From positions 992,001 to 1,056,000 of the forward strand of contig NZ_JAVIWI010000001.1 of the NCBI RefSeq assembly GCF_034314085.1: a stretch of DNA of 64,000 nucleotides. The letters run 5' to 3'. Below, one piece after another: positions 7,391 through 16,468 of this stretch (position 1 is the stretch's first letter; the number at the start of each line of letters is the position of its first letter). This stretch comes from Undibacterium sp. 5I1 (GTDB lineage: Bacteria; Pseudomonadota; Gammaproteobacteria; Burkholderiales; Burkholderiaceae_D). The position numbers and the translations under genes are program-made. Below the pieces are notes generated by a model. It was not told the origin of the DNA. It was given only the letters and a program-made list of their open reading frames with translations, and searched no databases.

Positions 7391-8683
7391 TCACGAGTAA
7401 GGTGTGGGCTCTGGCAAACTGCCACTGAGAACATAGCGACCCAAATCCCGCAGTTTGTAGTCGATTGGGTCGTGTAGCGTATGTACCCGGACATTCCGCC
7501 AAAAGCGGTCATAGCCATAACGTGCGCTGGTCGAGCGTGCGCCAGTGATGTCAAACATTTGATTTGATACTTCTAATCCGGCTTGATGCGACAGGCATTT
7601 TGCTTCTGCCACACTGATGGCGAGTTCGCCACGATCCTGTGCCGTGATTGTTTCGCCTTTACTCCAGACCCGCTGTAGATGCTCTGCAGCTTGATCTGCC
7701 AAAGCAATCGCTGGACGAAGTAATAACCAAAGGCTGCCGAAACGATGTTGGACATAAGGATCATCAACCGTGCTTGGTACGCCAGAAGCAAACCAGGGAC
7801 GTGCTTCGTCGCGACTATATCGTCTGGCTTCATCAAATGCGCCTAAGCCAATTCCCAAGTACAAATTAGCCATGATTAATTGTGCGACCTGGGAACGCAC
7901 GCTGGCTTGCGCCGTTGCCACGGCACCGGGGGCAAGCAAAATATCTTCTTTGTGCAAAATCACATCGGTAAAAACGACATTGCCGCTATCGGTCTGGCGC
8001 TGGCCAAATGCATCCCAGTCAGGATTGATCTGGATGCCACTTCGATTGCTTGGTACCGCGGCAATGAGTGCGCTCTGGCTTGCTTCATGCCATGCCGATA
8101 TTGTCAGCAAATCTGATCCGACTGAGCCGGACGAAAAACTTTTGATACCGTTAATTTTGTATATGCCATCAGCCGCTTCAGCGGTAAGATCATCTGCCAA
8201 TTCATGGGCAATAACGCGTTTGTCCAAGGGATTTAAAGCATTGCCCCAAAACCAGCGGTTGGTGACGGTATTGGTGAGTAAAGTGCGTTGTTGCGTTTTA
8301 TTGCCATAGAGTTGTACGCCTGCCACTTGTAGATGATGAAACGCAAATACATGTGCCAACGCGCTATCAACTTTGGCTAACTCGCGAATGGTCTGATAAA
8401 TCTGCGGCCAGGGAGCACCTAAACCACCGTATTCTGTGGGAACCGATAGAGTGAGTAAGCCACTGTCACAAAGTAATTCTCGCTCTGTCGCTGCATGACC
8501 TCCAACCCGATCACGTGCAACTGCGTTTGCCGCTAGCGCTTTTGCAATTTCTGCTATTACGGCAGATACTTCAAACAGTGTGCTTGCGTGGAGATGGCGT
8601 TGGACATCAACCGGAAAAGCGTTCGATGTTAATGCGGAGTGGAGTGGCAGCGGCATAGCGTTCTTTACAGAGATCAATGTCAA
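7391..8683 (-). CDS. Acyl-CoA dehydrogenase-like flavoenzyme (SfnB/DszC type)
   Basis: 430 residues with the acyl-CoA dehydrogenase fold: an N-terminal helical domain (LLTLSVPTEYGGLGAPW), a middle sheet domain (WFWGNALNPLDKR, YKINGIKSFSSGS), and a C-terminal helical domain ending ARSTSARYGYDRFWRNVRVHTLHDPI. The last segment is typical of DszC and SfnB sulfur-acquisition monooxygenases rather than true dehydrogenases. The likely role is FMNH2-dependent oxidation of an organosulfur compound. It is the first gene of the minus-strand cluster, so the promoter should lie in the 277 bases shared with kup. The start is a TTG at 8683 with GGAAT upstream; the ATG at 8656 is an alternative. Confidence 0.82.
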   Translation of the reverse strand: MTLISVKNAMPLPLHSALTSNAFPVDVQRHLHASTLFEVSAVIAEIAKALAANAVARDRVGGHAATERELLCDSGLLTLSVPTEYGGLGAPWPQIYQTIRELAKVDSALAHVFAFHHLQVAGVQLYGNKTQQRTLLTNTVTNRWFWGNALNPLDKRVIAHELADDLTAEAADGIYKINGIKSFSSGSVGSDLLTISAWHEASQSALIAAVPSNRSGIQINPDWDAFGQRQTDSGNVVFTDVILHKEDILLAPGAVATAQASVRSQVAQLIMANLYLGIGLGAFDEARRYSRDEARPWFASGVPSTVDDPYVQHRFGSLWLLLRPAIALADQAAEHLQRVWSKGETITAQDRGELAISVAEAKCLSHQAGLEVSNQMFDITGARSTSARYGYDRFWRNVRVHTLHDPIDYKLRDLGRYVLSGSLPEPTPYS

Positions 8684-8960
8684 AATTATTCCATTGTGTC
8701 CGCCGCAGTAAAACGAATCATTTCAACTTTAGTTATGCGAATTCTGGATTCGGCCTTCCGTTTCATTCTGTTGTCAAGAATTTCCCTGAGTCAAAAACAG
8801 GTGCTCCGTTTATTGTTTTTATTGACAGTTCAAGAGAAACTTTGCAGAGTGTGGGCTGTTGTTGCATGACTCCCACAATTGGTCGATTCCCGAATTGATG
8901 CTTGAATTTCGTTACGGAATCACCTATTGTGCAACGCACCAAGAATAACAAGGTACACAA

Positions 8961-10850
8961 TTGGCTAATTTAACAACTGATCATCACGCAAAAAGCAGTA
9001 TGGCGGGACTAACGCTGGCAGCAGTCGGCATTGTCTACGGCGATATTGGCACTAGTCCTCTTTACACGATGAAAGAGGTATTTTCAAAAGAACATGGTCT
9101 TCCTCTGAACGAGGCCAACATTTTTGGCGTGGTATCGCTGATCTTGTGGGGATTGTTCATTATCGTCGCGATTAAATATGTCACCCTGATTTTGCGGGCA
9201 GATAACCGGGGCGAAGGCGGGATTATGGCGCTGACGGCATTGGCGTTGGAATCAGTTGGCAAAGCCTCCAGATGGCATTTTTTACTCTTTGTGATTGGTT
9301 TGTTTGGCGCTGCGCTGTTTTATGGCGATGGTGTAATTACTCCCGCTATCTCTGTGCTATCAGCGATTGAGGGGCTAGAGGTTGCTACCCCCGCATTTTC
9401 TCCTTATGTGGTCCCCATTACTTTGGTGGTGTTGATCGCTCTGTATGCGGTGCAAAGCAAAGGATCTGCGGGTATTGGTAAATGGTTTGGCCCGATTATG
9501 GTGATCTGGTTTGTCGCCTTGGCTGTGATGGGCGTAATTAATATCATCAAAATGCCAATGATTCTGGGTGCGTTAAGCCCGTTGCATGCAGTACGTTTTT
9601 TAGTGTCTAACGGGTGGCTAGCATTTTTAGCACTAGGCGCAGTAGTGCTGGCATTTACCGGTGCTGAGGCTTTGTATGCAGATATGGGACACTTTGGCCG
9701 CAAGCCAATCAGAATGGCGTGGTTTATGGTGGTGTTTCCTGCGTTGGGTCTAAATTATTTAGGGCAGGGCGCATTATTGATCGTCACGCCGGACGCTGTT
9801 AGCAATCCGTTTTATCAGCAATTGGGTGCCTGGAGTGTTTATCCTTTAGTCGCTTTGTCTGCTGTTGCTACTGTGATCGCATCACAGGCAACTATTTCTG
9901 GCACTTTCTCCATGACTAAGCAGGCGATTTCTTTAGGTTTTATGCCAAGAATGAAAATCGTCCATACGTCATCGCAAGAGATCGGTCAAATTTACATCCC
10001 TGCGGTCAACTGGTTGCAGTTATTGGTGGTGGTGGCAGCGGTAGTCGGTTTTGGTAATTCTTCTAATCTGGCGTCTGCATACGGCATTGCTGTTACTGGC
10101 ACGATGTTGGTGACGTCGATCTTAACTTTCTTCGTGATCCGTTACGGCTGGAAATACAATCCGATTCTTTGCTTTGTTGCGACCGGATTTTTTACCACGA
10201 TTGATCTCGCATTTTTCTCGGCCAATGGCTTGAAATTCTTCCATGGCGGCTGGTTCCCGGTGGTATTGGGCATCATCATGTTTACCGTAATGGTGACCTG
10301 GAAGCGTGGCCGTGAGCTGGTATTTGATAATCTGAAAAAGCATGCGATTCCGCTGGAAGCGTTTTTATCCTCTTTGTTTGTATCACCGCCTGTACGGGTC
10401 GCTGGGACAGCCATCTTCTTGCGCGGCGAGTCCGACGGTGTGCCACATGCGCTGTTGCACAACTTGTCGCACAATAAAATTCTGCACGAACGGGTTATAT
10501 TTTTAACTTTGCATAACGAGGATATTCCTTGGGTGCCGGCCTCTGACAGAGTCAAAGTGACTGATCTGGGACATGATTGCTACCAGATTGATGTGTTTTA
10601 TGGCTTTAAAAATGAACCAGATATTCCCAAAGCGCTGGATTTGTGTGAGCCATTTGGGCTGACATTTGAGCGGATGGAAACTTCTTACTTCATCGCGCGC
10701 CAGACAATTATTTCAAGACCGAATAGCGGTATGGCCTTGTGGCGCGAATGGTTGTTTGTCATCATGTCTAAAAATTCACGCGATGCAGCAGATTATTATC
10801 AAGTGCCAACTAATCGCGTAATTGAAGTCGGTTCTCAGGTTGAAATTTAA
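8961..10850 (+). CDS. kup: Low-affinity potassium transporter Kup
   Basis: 629 residues, close to the 622 of the E. coli protein. The N-terminal signature GIVYGDIGTSPLYTMKEVF is followed by about twelve membrane segments (residues 15-430), with GDGVITPAISVLSAIEGLE and FTGAEALYADMGHFG in conserved positions, then a cytoplasmic C-terminal domain of about 170 residues. It is a proton-coupled K+ symporter of the inner membrane. The start is a TTG at 8961 preceded by AAGG 7 bases upstream; the next ATG (9000) would truncate the conserved N-terminus little and cannot be excluded. It is monocistronic and divergent from the sulfur cluster. Confidence 0.95.
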   Translation: MANLTTDHHAKSSMAGLTLAAVGIVYGDIGTSPLYTMKEVFSKEHGLPLNEANIFGVVSLILWGLFIIVAIKYVTLILRADNRGEGGIMALTALALESVGKASRWHFLLFVIGLFGAALFYGDGVITPAISVLSAIEGLEVATPAFSPYVVPITLVVLIALYAVQSKGSAGIGKWFGPIMVIWFVALAVMGVINIIKMPMILGALSPLHAVRFLVSNGWLAFLALGAVVLAFTGAEALYADMGHFGRKPIRMAWFMVVFPALGLNYLGQGALLIVTPDAVSNPFYQQLGAWSVYPLVALSAVATVIASQATISGTFSMTKQAISLGFMPRMKIVHTSSQEIGQIYIPAVNWLQLLVVVAAVVGFGNSSNLASAYGIAVTGTMLVTSILTFFVIRYGWKYNPILCFVATGFFTTIDLAFFSANGLKFFHGGWFPVVLGIIMFTVMVTWKRGRELVFDNLKKHAIPLEAFLSSLFVSPPVRVAGTAIFLRGESDGVPHALLHNLSHNKILHERVIFLTLHNEDIPWVPASDRVKVTDLGHDCYQIDVFYGFKNEPDIPKALDLCEPFGLTFERMETSYFIARQTIISRPNSGMALWREWLFVIMSKNSRDAADYYQVPTNRVIEVGSQVEI

Positions 10851-10942
10851 GCTACTTTAGTTTGCTGAGAGCCTCAAAAACGCTTGAAAAATAGCGTGGG
10901 GGCTTATCAAGCGAATTTGGCTATGCTATACTCTCGTTTTTC

Positions 10943-11019
10943 GCGGCTGTAGCTCAGCTGGATAGAGTACTTGGCTACGAACCAAGGGGTCGTGGGTTCG
11001 ATTCCTGCCAGCCGCACCA
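10943..11019 (+). tRNA. tRNA-Arg (ACG), copy 1
   Basis: A 77-base cloverleaf. The acceptor GCGGCTG pairs with CAGCCGC (11009-11015) and is followed by an encoded CCA end. The anticodon loop is CTACGAA within stem CTTGG/CCAAG, giving anticodon ACG. The T arm contains GGTTCGATTCC. It is followed immediately by a strong terminator and is identical to the copy at 16387. Confidence 0.97.
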
Positions 11020-11025
11020 GATTCA

Positions 11026-11057
11026 AGGGACTAGATGCAAATCTAGTCCCTTTTTTC
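11026..11057 (+). terminator. Rho-independent terminator after tRNA-Arg copy 1
   Basis: The arms AAGGGACTAGAT and ATCTAGTCCCTT form a 12-bp stem with a GCA-type loop, followed by a run of T. Confidence 0.92.
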
Positions 11058-11198
11058 TTTGGTGGATTGGGTTCATGCGGTTTTTGGGGGATATTCTTCT
11101 TAGAACTCTAATTTGCTTCCTCGTTATCAGTTTTGATCAGTTGATATTCTATAAATCTCATCTCTAGACGATCAATCAAACATAGCTCCATTTAAAAT

Positions 11199-11217
11199 AT
11201 AAATGCGAATCATTATC
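11199..11217 (+). promoter_or_regulatory. Fur box upstream of the DUF2325 operon
   Basis: The 19-mer ending AATCATTATC matches 14 of 19 positions of the Fur consensus by my count, with a perfect right half. It lies about 47 bases before the ATG at 11264. This predicts iron-dependent repression of the downstream three-gene operon, which itself ends in a Fur family gene. Confidence 0.65.
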
Positions 11218-11263
11218 ATTTATTGATACAATAACTTCTCATTTACCCGTGAGGAGTTATTTC

Positions 11264-11533
11264 ATGTCACACAAAACCAACTATGTAGAATGTCGCCAGA
11301 CCTTGGTCGCTGCCAGCGATGTAGGTCATGTGACGACTTGTCCCGAGTGCGGACATGTGCATTTGAATTTGCGCGCGGTGACGGTCAGATTTGAATTAGA
11401 TGCTTTTCGTGAATTGACCGAGATGCTGAGTTTTGCCCAAAAACGTTTAGATGTTGATCCCGCTTTACACGATTCTGAATCGTCTGAATCTCGGGTGCTT
11501 GCCACTGACGGTGGCAACAACATCAGACATTAA
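11264..11533 (+). CDS. Small protein with a CPECGH zinc-ribbon-like motif
   Basis: 89 residues from the ATG at 11264 (GAGGAG 7 bases upstream); an in-frame upstream ATG at 11249 lacks a ribosome site. The cysteines are C9 (YVECRQ) and the pair CPECGH at about 27-32, followed by His residues, so half of a zinc- or iron-binding site is visible. The rest is helical and acidic, without membrane segments. I do not recognise the family. It is the first gene after a Fur box and 14 bases before the DUF2325 gene, which suggests a cytoplasmic role in the iron response or metal handling. Confidence 0.7.
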   Translation: MSHKTNYVECRQTLVAASDVGHVTTCPECGHVHLNLRAVTVRFELDAFRELTEMLSFAQKRLDVDPALHDSESSESRVLATDGGNNIRH

Positions 11534-11547
11534 CCGGAGGGCAGCTC

Positions 11548-12990
11548 ATGTGCGAACTAGGTAAAAAAGCGAATAAACCAGCAAATCTGAATTCTAGCCC
11601 GAACTCTAGCCCGAATTTCAACCTCAATTCCAAATCAACTTCAAATGCTAATTCCAGCCTAATTGATCTCGATACGATTTCTCAACGCTTGGCTGCCAAG
11701 GGATCGCGTCGCCGTCGCTTATGGGAGTTGCCATATCATGCGTTATGTCCTGTTATCGGGGTTTGTTTGCCCATCACGGTCTTGCGTCGTCTGGTGGATA
11801 AGGCATTAGGCGGGCAGACGGTTGCTGATGATTACGAATTACATTGTGGTGCGATAGCTGATTGTAAATTTCGTAGAGCGATGACGGAGCGTTTGCAGGC
11901 AGAGTTAGAGCGCCGTTACGCGATTGCTTTGCGTCAGTCATCACAGATTAAATCAAGCGAGGCGTTGTCTGCCTGGTGGTCGCAGGGACAGCACAGCGCA
12001 GATGTTGCTGGCGTATTGTGGGCAACGCTGACTCATGCGCGTTGCGATAACTCTTTAGAAGAAAGGGTGTTAAGAGAAATTCATATGCTGCAACATCAGG
12101 TCGGCACAACTGATCGTGTCAGTAGCCGGCGCTTTATTGAAATGCAGGCTGATTATGAACATGTCAGTAAAGAGTTGGCCGCGCATCAAGAGCGCAATAC
12201 CCGCATCATCGCTGCCAAAAGTGCCGCTATAGAGCAATTGCAAACTGATCAAGTGCAATTGCATGCCAGCTTGATTGGCAAAAATACGGTGATCGCCAGT
12301 TTGCAAGATCAGATCAAGGAGCTGGAAGCGGGCTTCCCTGATTTACGTGCAAGACAAGAGCAAGCACGTCATATTGATACGCAAATGGCACGCATTCATG
12401 ATTTAGAGAAGCAGCTTGCCAGCATGCAGCGGCAGCAATCCCAACTGGAGCAAGTTCAGCAAGTCCATCAATTGCAGCAGCTCCAGCAAAAAGCAGAAGC
12501 AGATCTAGCGGCCTCATTATCTGATCGCTCAGCACAGTATGAAGCGAGTAATACCTCTGCTAATTTACAAAACCTTGGCCTACAAAACCGGTCGATATTA
12601 TGTGTCGGCGGACGTCCGAACATTGTCCCGATGTACCGACAAATGATAGAGCGTACTGGCGGACATTTTTTACATCATGACGGTGGCGATGAAGATAATG
12701 CCTCTTTACTTGGCGCTAGTCTTGCGGCGGCCGATTTAGTTATTTGCCAAACGGGTTGCGTCAGCCATGGTGCTTACTGGCGAGTTAAAGATCATTGCAA
12801 AAGAACAGGCAAGCCCTGCGTGTTTGTTGAGAAACCCAGCGTTAGCAGCATGGCACGCTGCCTTAAGGATATCCAGCTAAAAAGTCAGTCTAATCAATCC
12901 AATCAAGCAGCTAAACACAGCCGATCAGTCGCTTCCCAAGATGAACAGCTAGTCTCAGAAGGCCAGAATGACGGCACAGGCGGCGAATGA
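11548..12990 (+). CDS. DUF2325 domain protein with long coiled coil
   Basis: 480 residues. The first 35 are a low-complexity Asn/Ser stretch (repeated NSSPNSSPN). Residues 40-210 form a helical domain, and about 210-335 are a Gln/Glu-rich coiled coil. Residues about 350-440 are a DUF2325 domain (PF10087) with SILCVGGRPNIVPMYRQMIE, HHDGGDEDN and LVICQTGCVSHGAYWRVKDHC. The domain resembles a small Rossmann-like sensor with conserved Cys and His; its function is unknown. A strong Shine-Dalgarno (CGGAGG) precedes the ATG, and the end overlaps the Fur family gene by 4 bases (ATGA). Control by the upstream Fur box implies a job during iron limitation. Confidence 0.85.
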   Translation: MCELGKKANKPANLNSSPNSSPNFNLNSKSTSNANSSLIDLDTISQRLAAKGSRRRRLWELPYHALCPVIGVCLPITVLRRLVDKALGGQTVADDYELHCGAIADCKFRRAMTERLQAELERRYAIALRQSSQIKSSEALSAWWSQGQHSADVAGVLWATLTHARCDNSLEERVLREIHMLQHQVGTTDRVSSRRFIEMQADYEHVSKELAAHQERNTRIIAAKSAAIEQLQTDQVQLHASLIGKNTVIASLQDQIKELEAGFPDLRARQEQARHIDTQMARIHDLEKQLASMQRQQSQLEQVQQVHQLQQLQQKAEADLAASLSDRSAQYEASNTSANLQNLGLQNRSILCVGGRPNIVPMYRQMIERTGGHFLHHDGGDEDNASLLGASLAAADLVICQTGCVSHGAYWRVKDHCKRTGKPCVFVEKPSVSSMARCLKDIQLKSQSNQSNQAAKHSRSVASQDEQLVSEGQNDGTGGE

Positions 12991-13457
12991 TGCGATCCAC
13001 ACTACAAAATAAAGAGACACAGGTGGTTGAGCGAACTTGCGATCAGGATTTGAAAAATCTTGGCTTAAAAAGTACCATTCCAAGGCAAAAAATATTAGAG
13101 GTGATACGCAATAGCAAGCAGCGCCACCTCAGTGCGGAAGACGTGTATCGACGCTTGCTGGAGCAAAACGTGATGATCGCCTTAGCAACCGTTTACAGAG
13201 TGTTATCGCAATTAGAGGCAGCGGGAATTCTGGCGCGCAATGTATTTGAATCAGGTAAAGCGATTTATGAAATTAGCGAGGGCGGTCATCACGACCACCT
13301 GATTTGCCTCGACTGCGGCATGGTGATTGAGTTCGCCGACGATGTAATTGAATCGCGCCAATTACAGGTTGCCCAGACACACGGATTTCAATTGCTTAGA
13401 CACCGGTTAGCGCTGTATGGAACTTGTCCGGCGTGCTGCAAGATTCACCATACTTAG
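12987..13457 (+). CDS. Fur family transcriptional regulator
   Basis: 156 residues. The N-terminal winged helix is TIPRQKILEVI...HLSAEDVYRRLLEQ...IALATVYRVLSQLEAAGI. The C-terminal dimerisation/metal domain has GGHHDHLICLDCG and ends with CPAC, so the HHDH sensory site and both structural CxxC pairs are present. That combination fits Fur (iron) better than Zur or PerR, although a second genomic fur is possible. It starts with ATGATG overlapping the DUF2325 stop. With the Fur box at the operon head this predicts an autoregulatory loop. The coupling of a regulator to a DUF2325 protein is the notable feature. Confidence 0.9.
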   Translation: MMRSTLQNKETQVVERTCDQDLKNLGLKSTIPRQKILEVIRNSKQRHLSAEDVYRRLLEQNVMIALATVYRVLSQLEAAGILARNVFESGKAIYEISEGGHHDHLICLDCGMVIEFADDVIESRQLQVAQTHGFQLLRHRLALYGTCPACCKIHHT

Positions 13458-14014
13458 GCCGCTATGCTTAAGTCACCATCATTCCAGGCTTAGCTTGTTT
13501 AAGGACTGAGTTAGTGTAATCGGGTGCTCAATCAGAGCGCGGCCTTTACCCATTTCATTACCCGGCTCAATTATCGAATTATCCGCACGAATTAAATTGC
13601 ATATGTATATACTCATTACAGTATATTTTTATGTCCAATAAATCATTGGACATAAAGGGTATATTTGGCATATACCCCCTAATTTTTACTTATTTCAACT
13701 CGAGTGGATAAGCTATTCAGTCGATGTCAGCCATCAAAGAGAGCAATAAAACGACCACCGCAGAGAAAGCGAATGATTTGGCGGAGATGTACTAAATATG
13801 CAACATAGCTACAATATTGACGAGTTTGCAAGGTTTTTGTTGCTCTGAGTCTCTTTTACTGTGTGCGCCTATGGCATAATTAAATGGCAAGCTTATTGTT
13901 AGGCAATACAAACGATGCGCCTGACAAAAGACCATAAAAAAGCTTGATGTCTAAGTAGTCGCCCCATCCAAACAAAAGCGAACTTCATTTCACCTCCACT
14001 TAAGGTTTTAATCC
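13458..14014. other. Intergenic region between the Fur operon and the DUF898 operon
   Basis: About 560 bases. It holds one copy of the dispersed palindromic element (13600-13690). The remainder includes AT-rich DNA and possible promoter sequence before 14015. No convincing rho-independent terminator follows the Fur family gene. Confidence 0.5.
13600..13690 (-). repeat. Dispersed palindromic element, copy 2 (divergent)
   Basis: Read on the minus strand it has AAATATACCC, the inner hairpin, AAATATACT and GAGTATATA in the family order. Its hairpin is the strongest of the family: TATGTCCAAT and ATTGGACATA around a 5-base loop (13630-13654). The left end has AGGGGGTATAT in place of ATACTCCCC. Confidence 0.55.
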
Positions 14015-14134
14015 ATGCAGAATCTATTCGATCACTCTTGTGACAGGTTTCTGGGCGTCTGTTTTGAGACGACTGCCATCAATAATTATGATAACAATGT
14101 CGCAATGATTAAACTGGCAAACGAGGTGGCATGA
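14015..14134 (+). CDS. Possible 39-residue leader ORF
   Basis: An ATG at 14015, with TAAGG 9 bases upstream, opens a 39-codon frame whose TGA (14132-14134) overlaps the ATGATG start of the DUF898 gene. The peptide has two cysteines and no signal sequence, and I recognise no family. The stop/start overlap would allow translational coupling, which is the main reason to list it. It could be a chance frame. Confidence 0.3.
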   Translation: MQNLFDHSCDRFLGVCFETTAINNYDNNVAMIKLANEVA

Positions 14135-15186
14135 TGCAAACCAATACGGATTCCTCAAAAGTCTCTTTAAGTTTTACCGGAACAGGCGGCGAATATTTTC
14201 GTATCTGGATCGTCAATCTTTTACTGACCATCGTCACCTTGGGCATTTATTCAGCCTGGGCTAAAGTAAGAAGAAATCATTATTTTTATTCGAGTACCCA
14301 GCTTGCAGGGGCTAGTTTTGAATATCACGGTAATCCGATTGCGATTTTAAAAGGTCGTATTGTGGCGTTTGTTTTTGTAACGCTGTATCACTTTGCTTTT
14401 AAGTTTTCTACCGGTTTTGGCTTTTTGATGTTGATTGCGCTAAGTGCAGTGATGCCTTGGTTGCTCTGGAAAAGTCTGCAATTTAAACTGTATAACTCCA
14501 GTTTCCGCGGTGTGCGTTTTGGTTTTCGTGGTACCGCCAAGCAGGCTTATATCAATTATTTAATGTGGCCATTTTTTGCCTTGATCAGCTTGTACACCCT
14601 GGTACCTTTGGTGCATCAACGGATTAAGCAGTTCCAGCATAATGAGAGTCGTTTTGGTACAACGCATTTTTCTTTCGACGCAAAAATATCGCGCTTTTAT
14701 CTGAATTATTTAATCGGATTTTCTATTTTTATTGCGGGTATTATCGTGATATGTCTAGCGTTTTCGGCGCCAATCGCGGCGGTAATTGCTGCCAAACAGG
14801 CAGGGCAGTTTGCGCCACATCTAATAGTTGGTCTGATTGGGTTGGTATTTTCACTTTATTTTTGGTTGTTCGCGATTGTTCCCTTGTTTTTAAGCTTGAT
14901 ACAGAATCTGATCTGGAATCACACTAAGCTTGGCAATCGACAAATGTATAGCCATATGAAGTGGGGACGTGTCACTTTCATTTATCTCACGAATTTGCTC
15001 GCTATTGTTTGTACCTTGGGTTTGTTTATTCCCTTCGCTCAAATACGTATGATGCGTTACCGTCTGGAATCTATCTCGATTGAAATTGGTGATGGTTTAG
15101 ACCAATTTGTAGCCGACGAAGCCGCGCAGGTCTCTGCTACCGGTGAAGGTATGGCGGATTTATTGGACTTTGATTTATCTCTATGA
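14131..15186 (+). CDS. DUF898 (YjgN family) membrane protein
   Basis: 351 residues. It opens with SFTGTGGEYFRIWIVNLLLTIVTLGIY followed by SAWAKVRRNHYFYSSTQL, the hallmark of DUF898/YjgN proteins, and repeats a similar module later (YLTNLLAIVCTLGLF...IRMMRYRLESI). Six or so transmembrane segments are visible. The function is unknown; it is an inner-membrane protein. The end overlaps the M48 peptidase start by 4 bases, so the two are co-translated. This pairing suggests that the peptidase acts on or with the membrane protein, for example in envelope quality control. Confidence 0.9.
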   Translation: MMQTNTDSSKVSLSFTGTGGEYFRIWIVNLLLTIVTLGIYSAWAKVRRNHYFYSSTQLAGASFEYHGNPIAILKGRIVAFVFVTLYHFAFKFSTGFGFLMLIALSAVMPWLLWKSLQFKLYNSSFRGVRFGFRGTAKQAYINYLMWPFFALISLYTLVPLVHQRIKQFQHNESRFGTTHFSFDAKISRFYLNYLIGFSIFIAGIIVICLAFSAPIAAVIAAKQAGQFAPHLIVGLIGLVFSLYFWLFAIVPLFLSLIQNLIWNHTKLGNRQMYSHMKWGRVTFIYLTNLLAIVCTLGLFIPFAQIRMMRYRLESISIEIGDGLDQFVADEAAQVSATGEGMADLLDFDLSL

Positions 15187-16211
15187 TGCCAGTTGCAGCA
15201 AATTATTTTGATGGCAGAACATCGCGTGCCCACCACGTCTATTTAGAAGTGGTCGGGCAGATTGCGCAGTTGACTGGCGATGTGCAACTAGAGTGTCCGC
15301 TGGATCAATTGCGTGTATCAGAACGCACCTCCAATAAGGTGCGTAAAGTTACTTTCCCTGACGGTGCTTACCTCGAAGTAAGCGACCCAGAAATGCTGGC
15401 AGCCTTAGCTAATTTATTGTCAGCCACCGGGCATAGTGACAGCCTGATCGTACGCATGCAACAAAGCTGGCGTGCGACCTTGATTGCTGTTGTCAGTACG
15501 GTGGTGTTGATTAGCTTGCTGTATGTTTATGCCTTGCCTGCAGCTGCAAAAATAGTCGCTTTTGCTCTGCCAGAAAAAGTAGAACGGGCTTTAGGTGATG
15601 GCGCACTGACATTTTTAGATGAGCATTTTTTTAGCCCGACTAAGCTTTCTGTGGAAAGACAAAATGAGCTGAGTACACGCTTTGCTCGCCTGCGACCAGT
15701 CGAAGACGATAGTCCAGCTTATCGACTATTATTTCGCAAAAGTAAAATTGGTCCCAACGCACTGGCCTTGCCTTCGGGCGAAATTATTTTGACCGATGAG
15801 CTAGTTAATTTATCTCATAACGATGATGCAATCATGGGCGTACTAGCGCATGAACTGGGGCATTTGCACGAACGTCACTTAAGCCGTCGGGTGATACAAA
15901 GCTCGGCCGTTGCCGCCGTTGCCGTCGCCTTGTTCGGCGATGTTTCTACCGCTGTTGCCAGCTTGCCGCCTTTGCTATTAGATTTAAAATATTCCCGCGA
16001 TGCCGAGCGCGAAGCGGATGCTTATGCCTTGGCGATGTTGGAAAAAAATGGTATCAGCTCCAATGCGCTAGCAGATTTATTTGCCGATTTAGAAAAAAAT
16101 CATAGTGCAAGTAATCCTTACTTATCCAGCCATCCAAGTAGCGCAGAGAGGATTATGTTTTTGCGTAAAGGCGATCAAGATGGAAGCAGGCTAAACAAAG
16201 CAGCGCAATAA
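15183..16211 (+). CDS. M48 family membrane metallopeptidase
   Basis: 342 residues. The zinc motif HELGH is at 223-227, with the third ligand in EREAD (about 275-279), as in M48 peptidases of the HtpX/Ste24/BepA type. A transmembrane helix spans about 98-122, a second hydrophobic stretch follows the active site (240-268), and a soluble N-terminal domain of about 95 residues precedes the first helix. There is no TPR domain, so it is shorter than BepA. It is coupled to the DUF898 gene by an ATGA overlap. Likely an envelope protease. Confidence 0.88.
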   Translation: MMPVAANYFDGRTSRAHHVYLEVVGQIAQLTGDVQLECPLDQLRVSERTSNKVRKVTFPDGAYLEVSDPEMLAALANLLSATGHSDSLIVRMQQSWRATLIAVVSTVVLISLLYVYALPAAAKIVAFALPEKVERALGDGALTFLDEHFFSPTKLSVERQNELSTRFARLRPVEDDSPAYRLLFRKSKIGPNALALPSGEIILTDELVNLSHNDDAIMGVLAHELGHLHERHLSRRVIQSSAVAAVAVALFGDVSTAVASLPPLLLDLKYSRDAEREADAYALAMLEKNGISSNALADLFADLEKNHSASNPYLSSHPSSAERIMFLRKGDQDGSRLNKAAQ

Positions 16212-16386
16212 ATCATTGAATAATTAGCATAGTATTTTATTCATTTGGAAATGTAGTAAGTCCTGCTTTAAATTAGTTTTTGATACTTAATTTTGGTGAT
16301 GTTGGCCATTATTAATGCAATGTAGAGGATTTTTGCCACCGCTTAGCTTTGTATTTTTCAATTGCTATGCTATGCTGTCGATCTTC

Positions 16387-16463
16387 GCGGCTGTAGCTCA
16401 GCTGGATAGAGTACTTGGCTACGAACCAAGGGGTCGTGGGTTCGATTCCTGCCAGCCGCACCA
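16387..16463 (+). tRNA. tRNA-Arg (ACG), copy 2
   Basis: Identical over all 77 bases to the gene at 10943, with anticodon ACG and an encoded CCA end. The duplication also includes the following terminator and part of the promoter (GCTATGCTAT upstream of both copies). Confidence 0.97.
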
Positions 16464-16468
16464 GATTC

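Noticed and set aside
7377..7502. A 42-residue N-terminal extension of the MetN-like ATPase
   Set aside because: It lies inside the upstream flavoenzyme gene, and a good ribosome site precedes the ATG at 7376.
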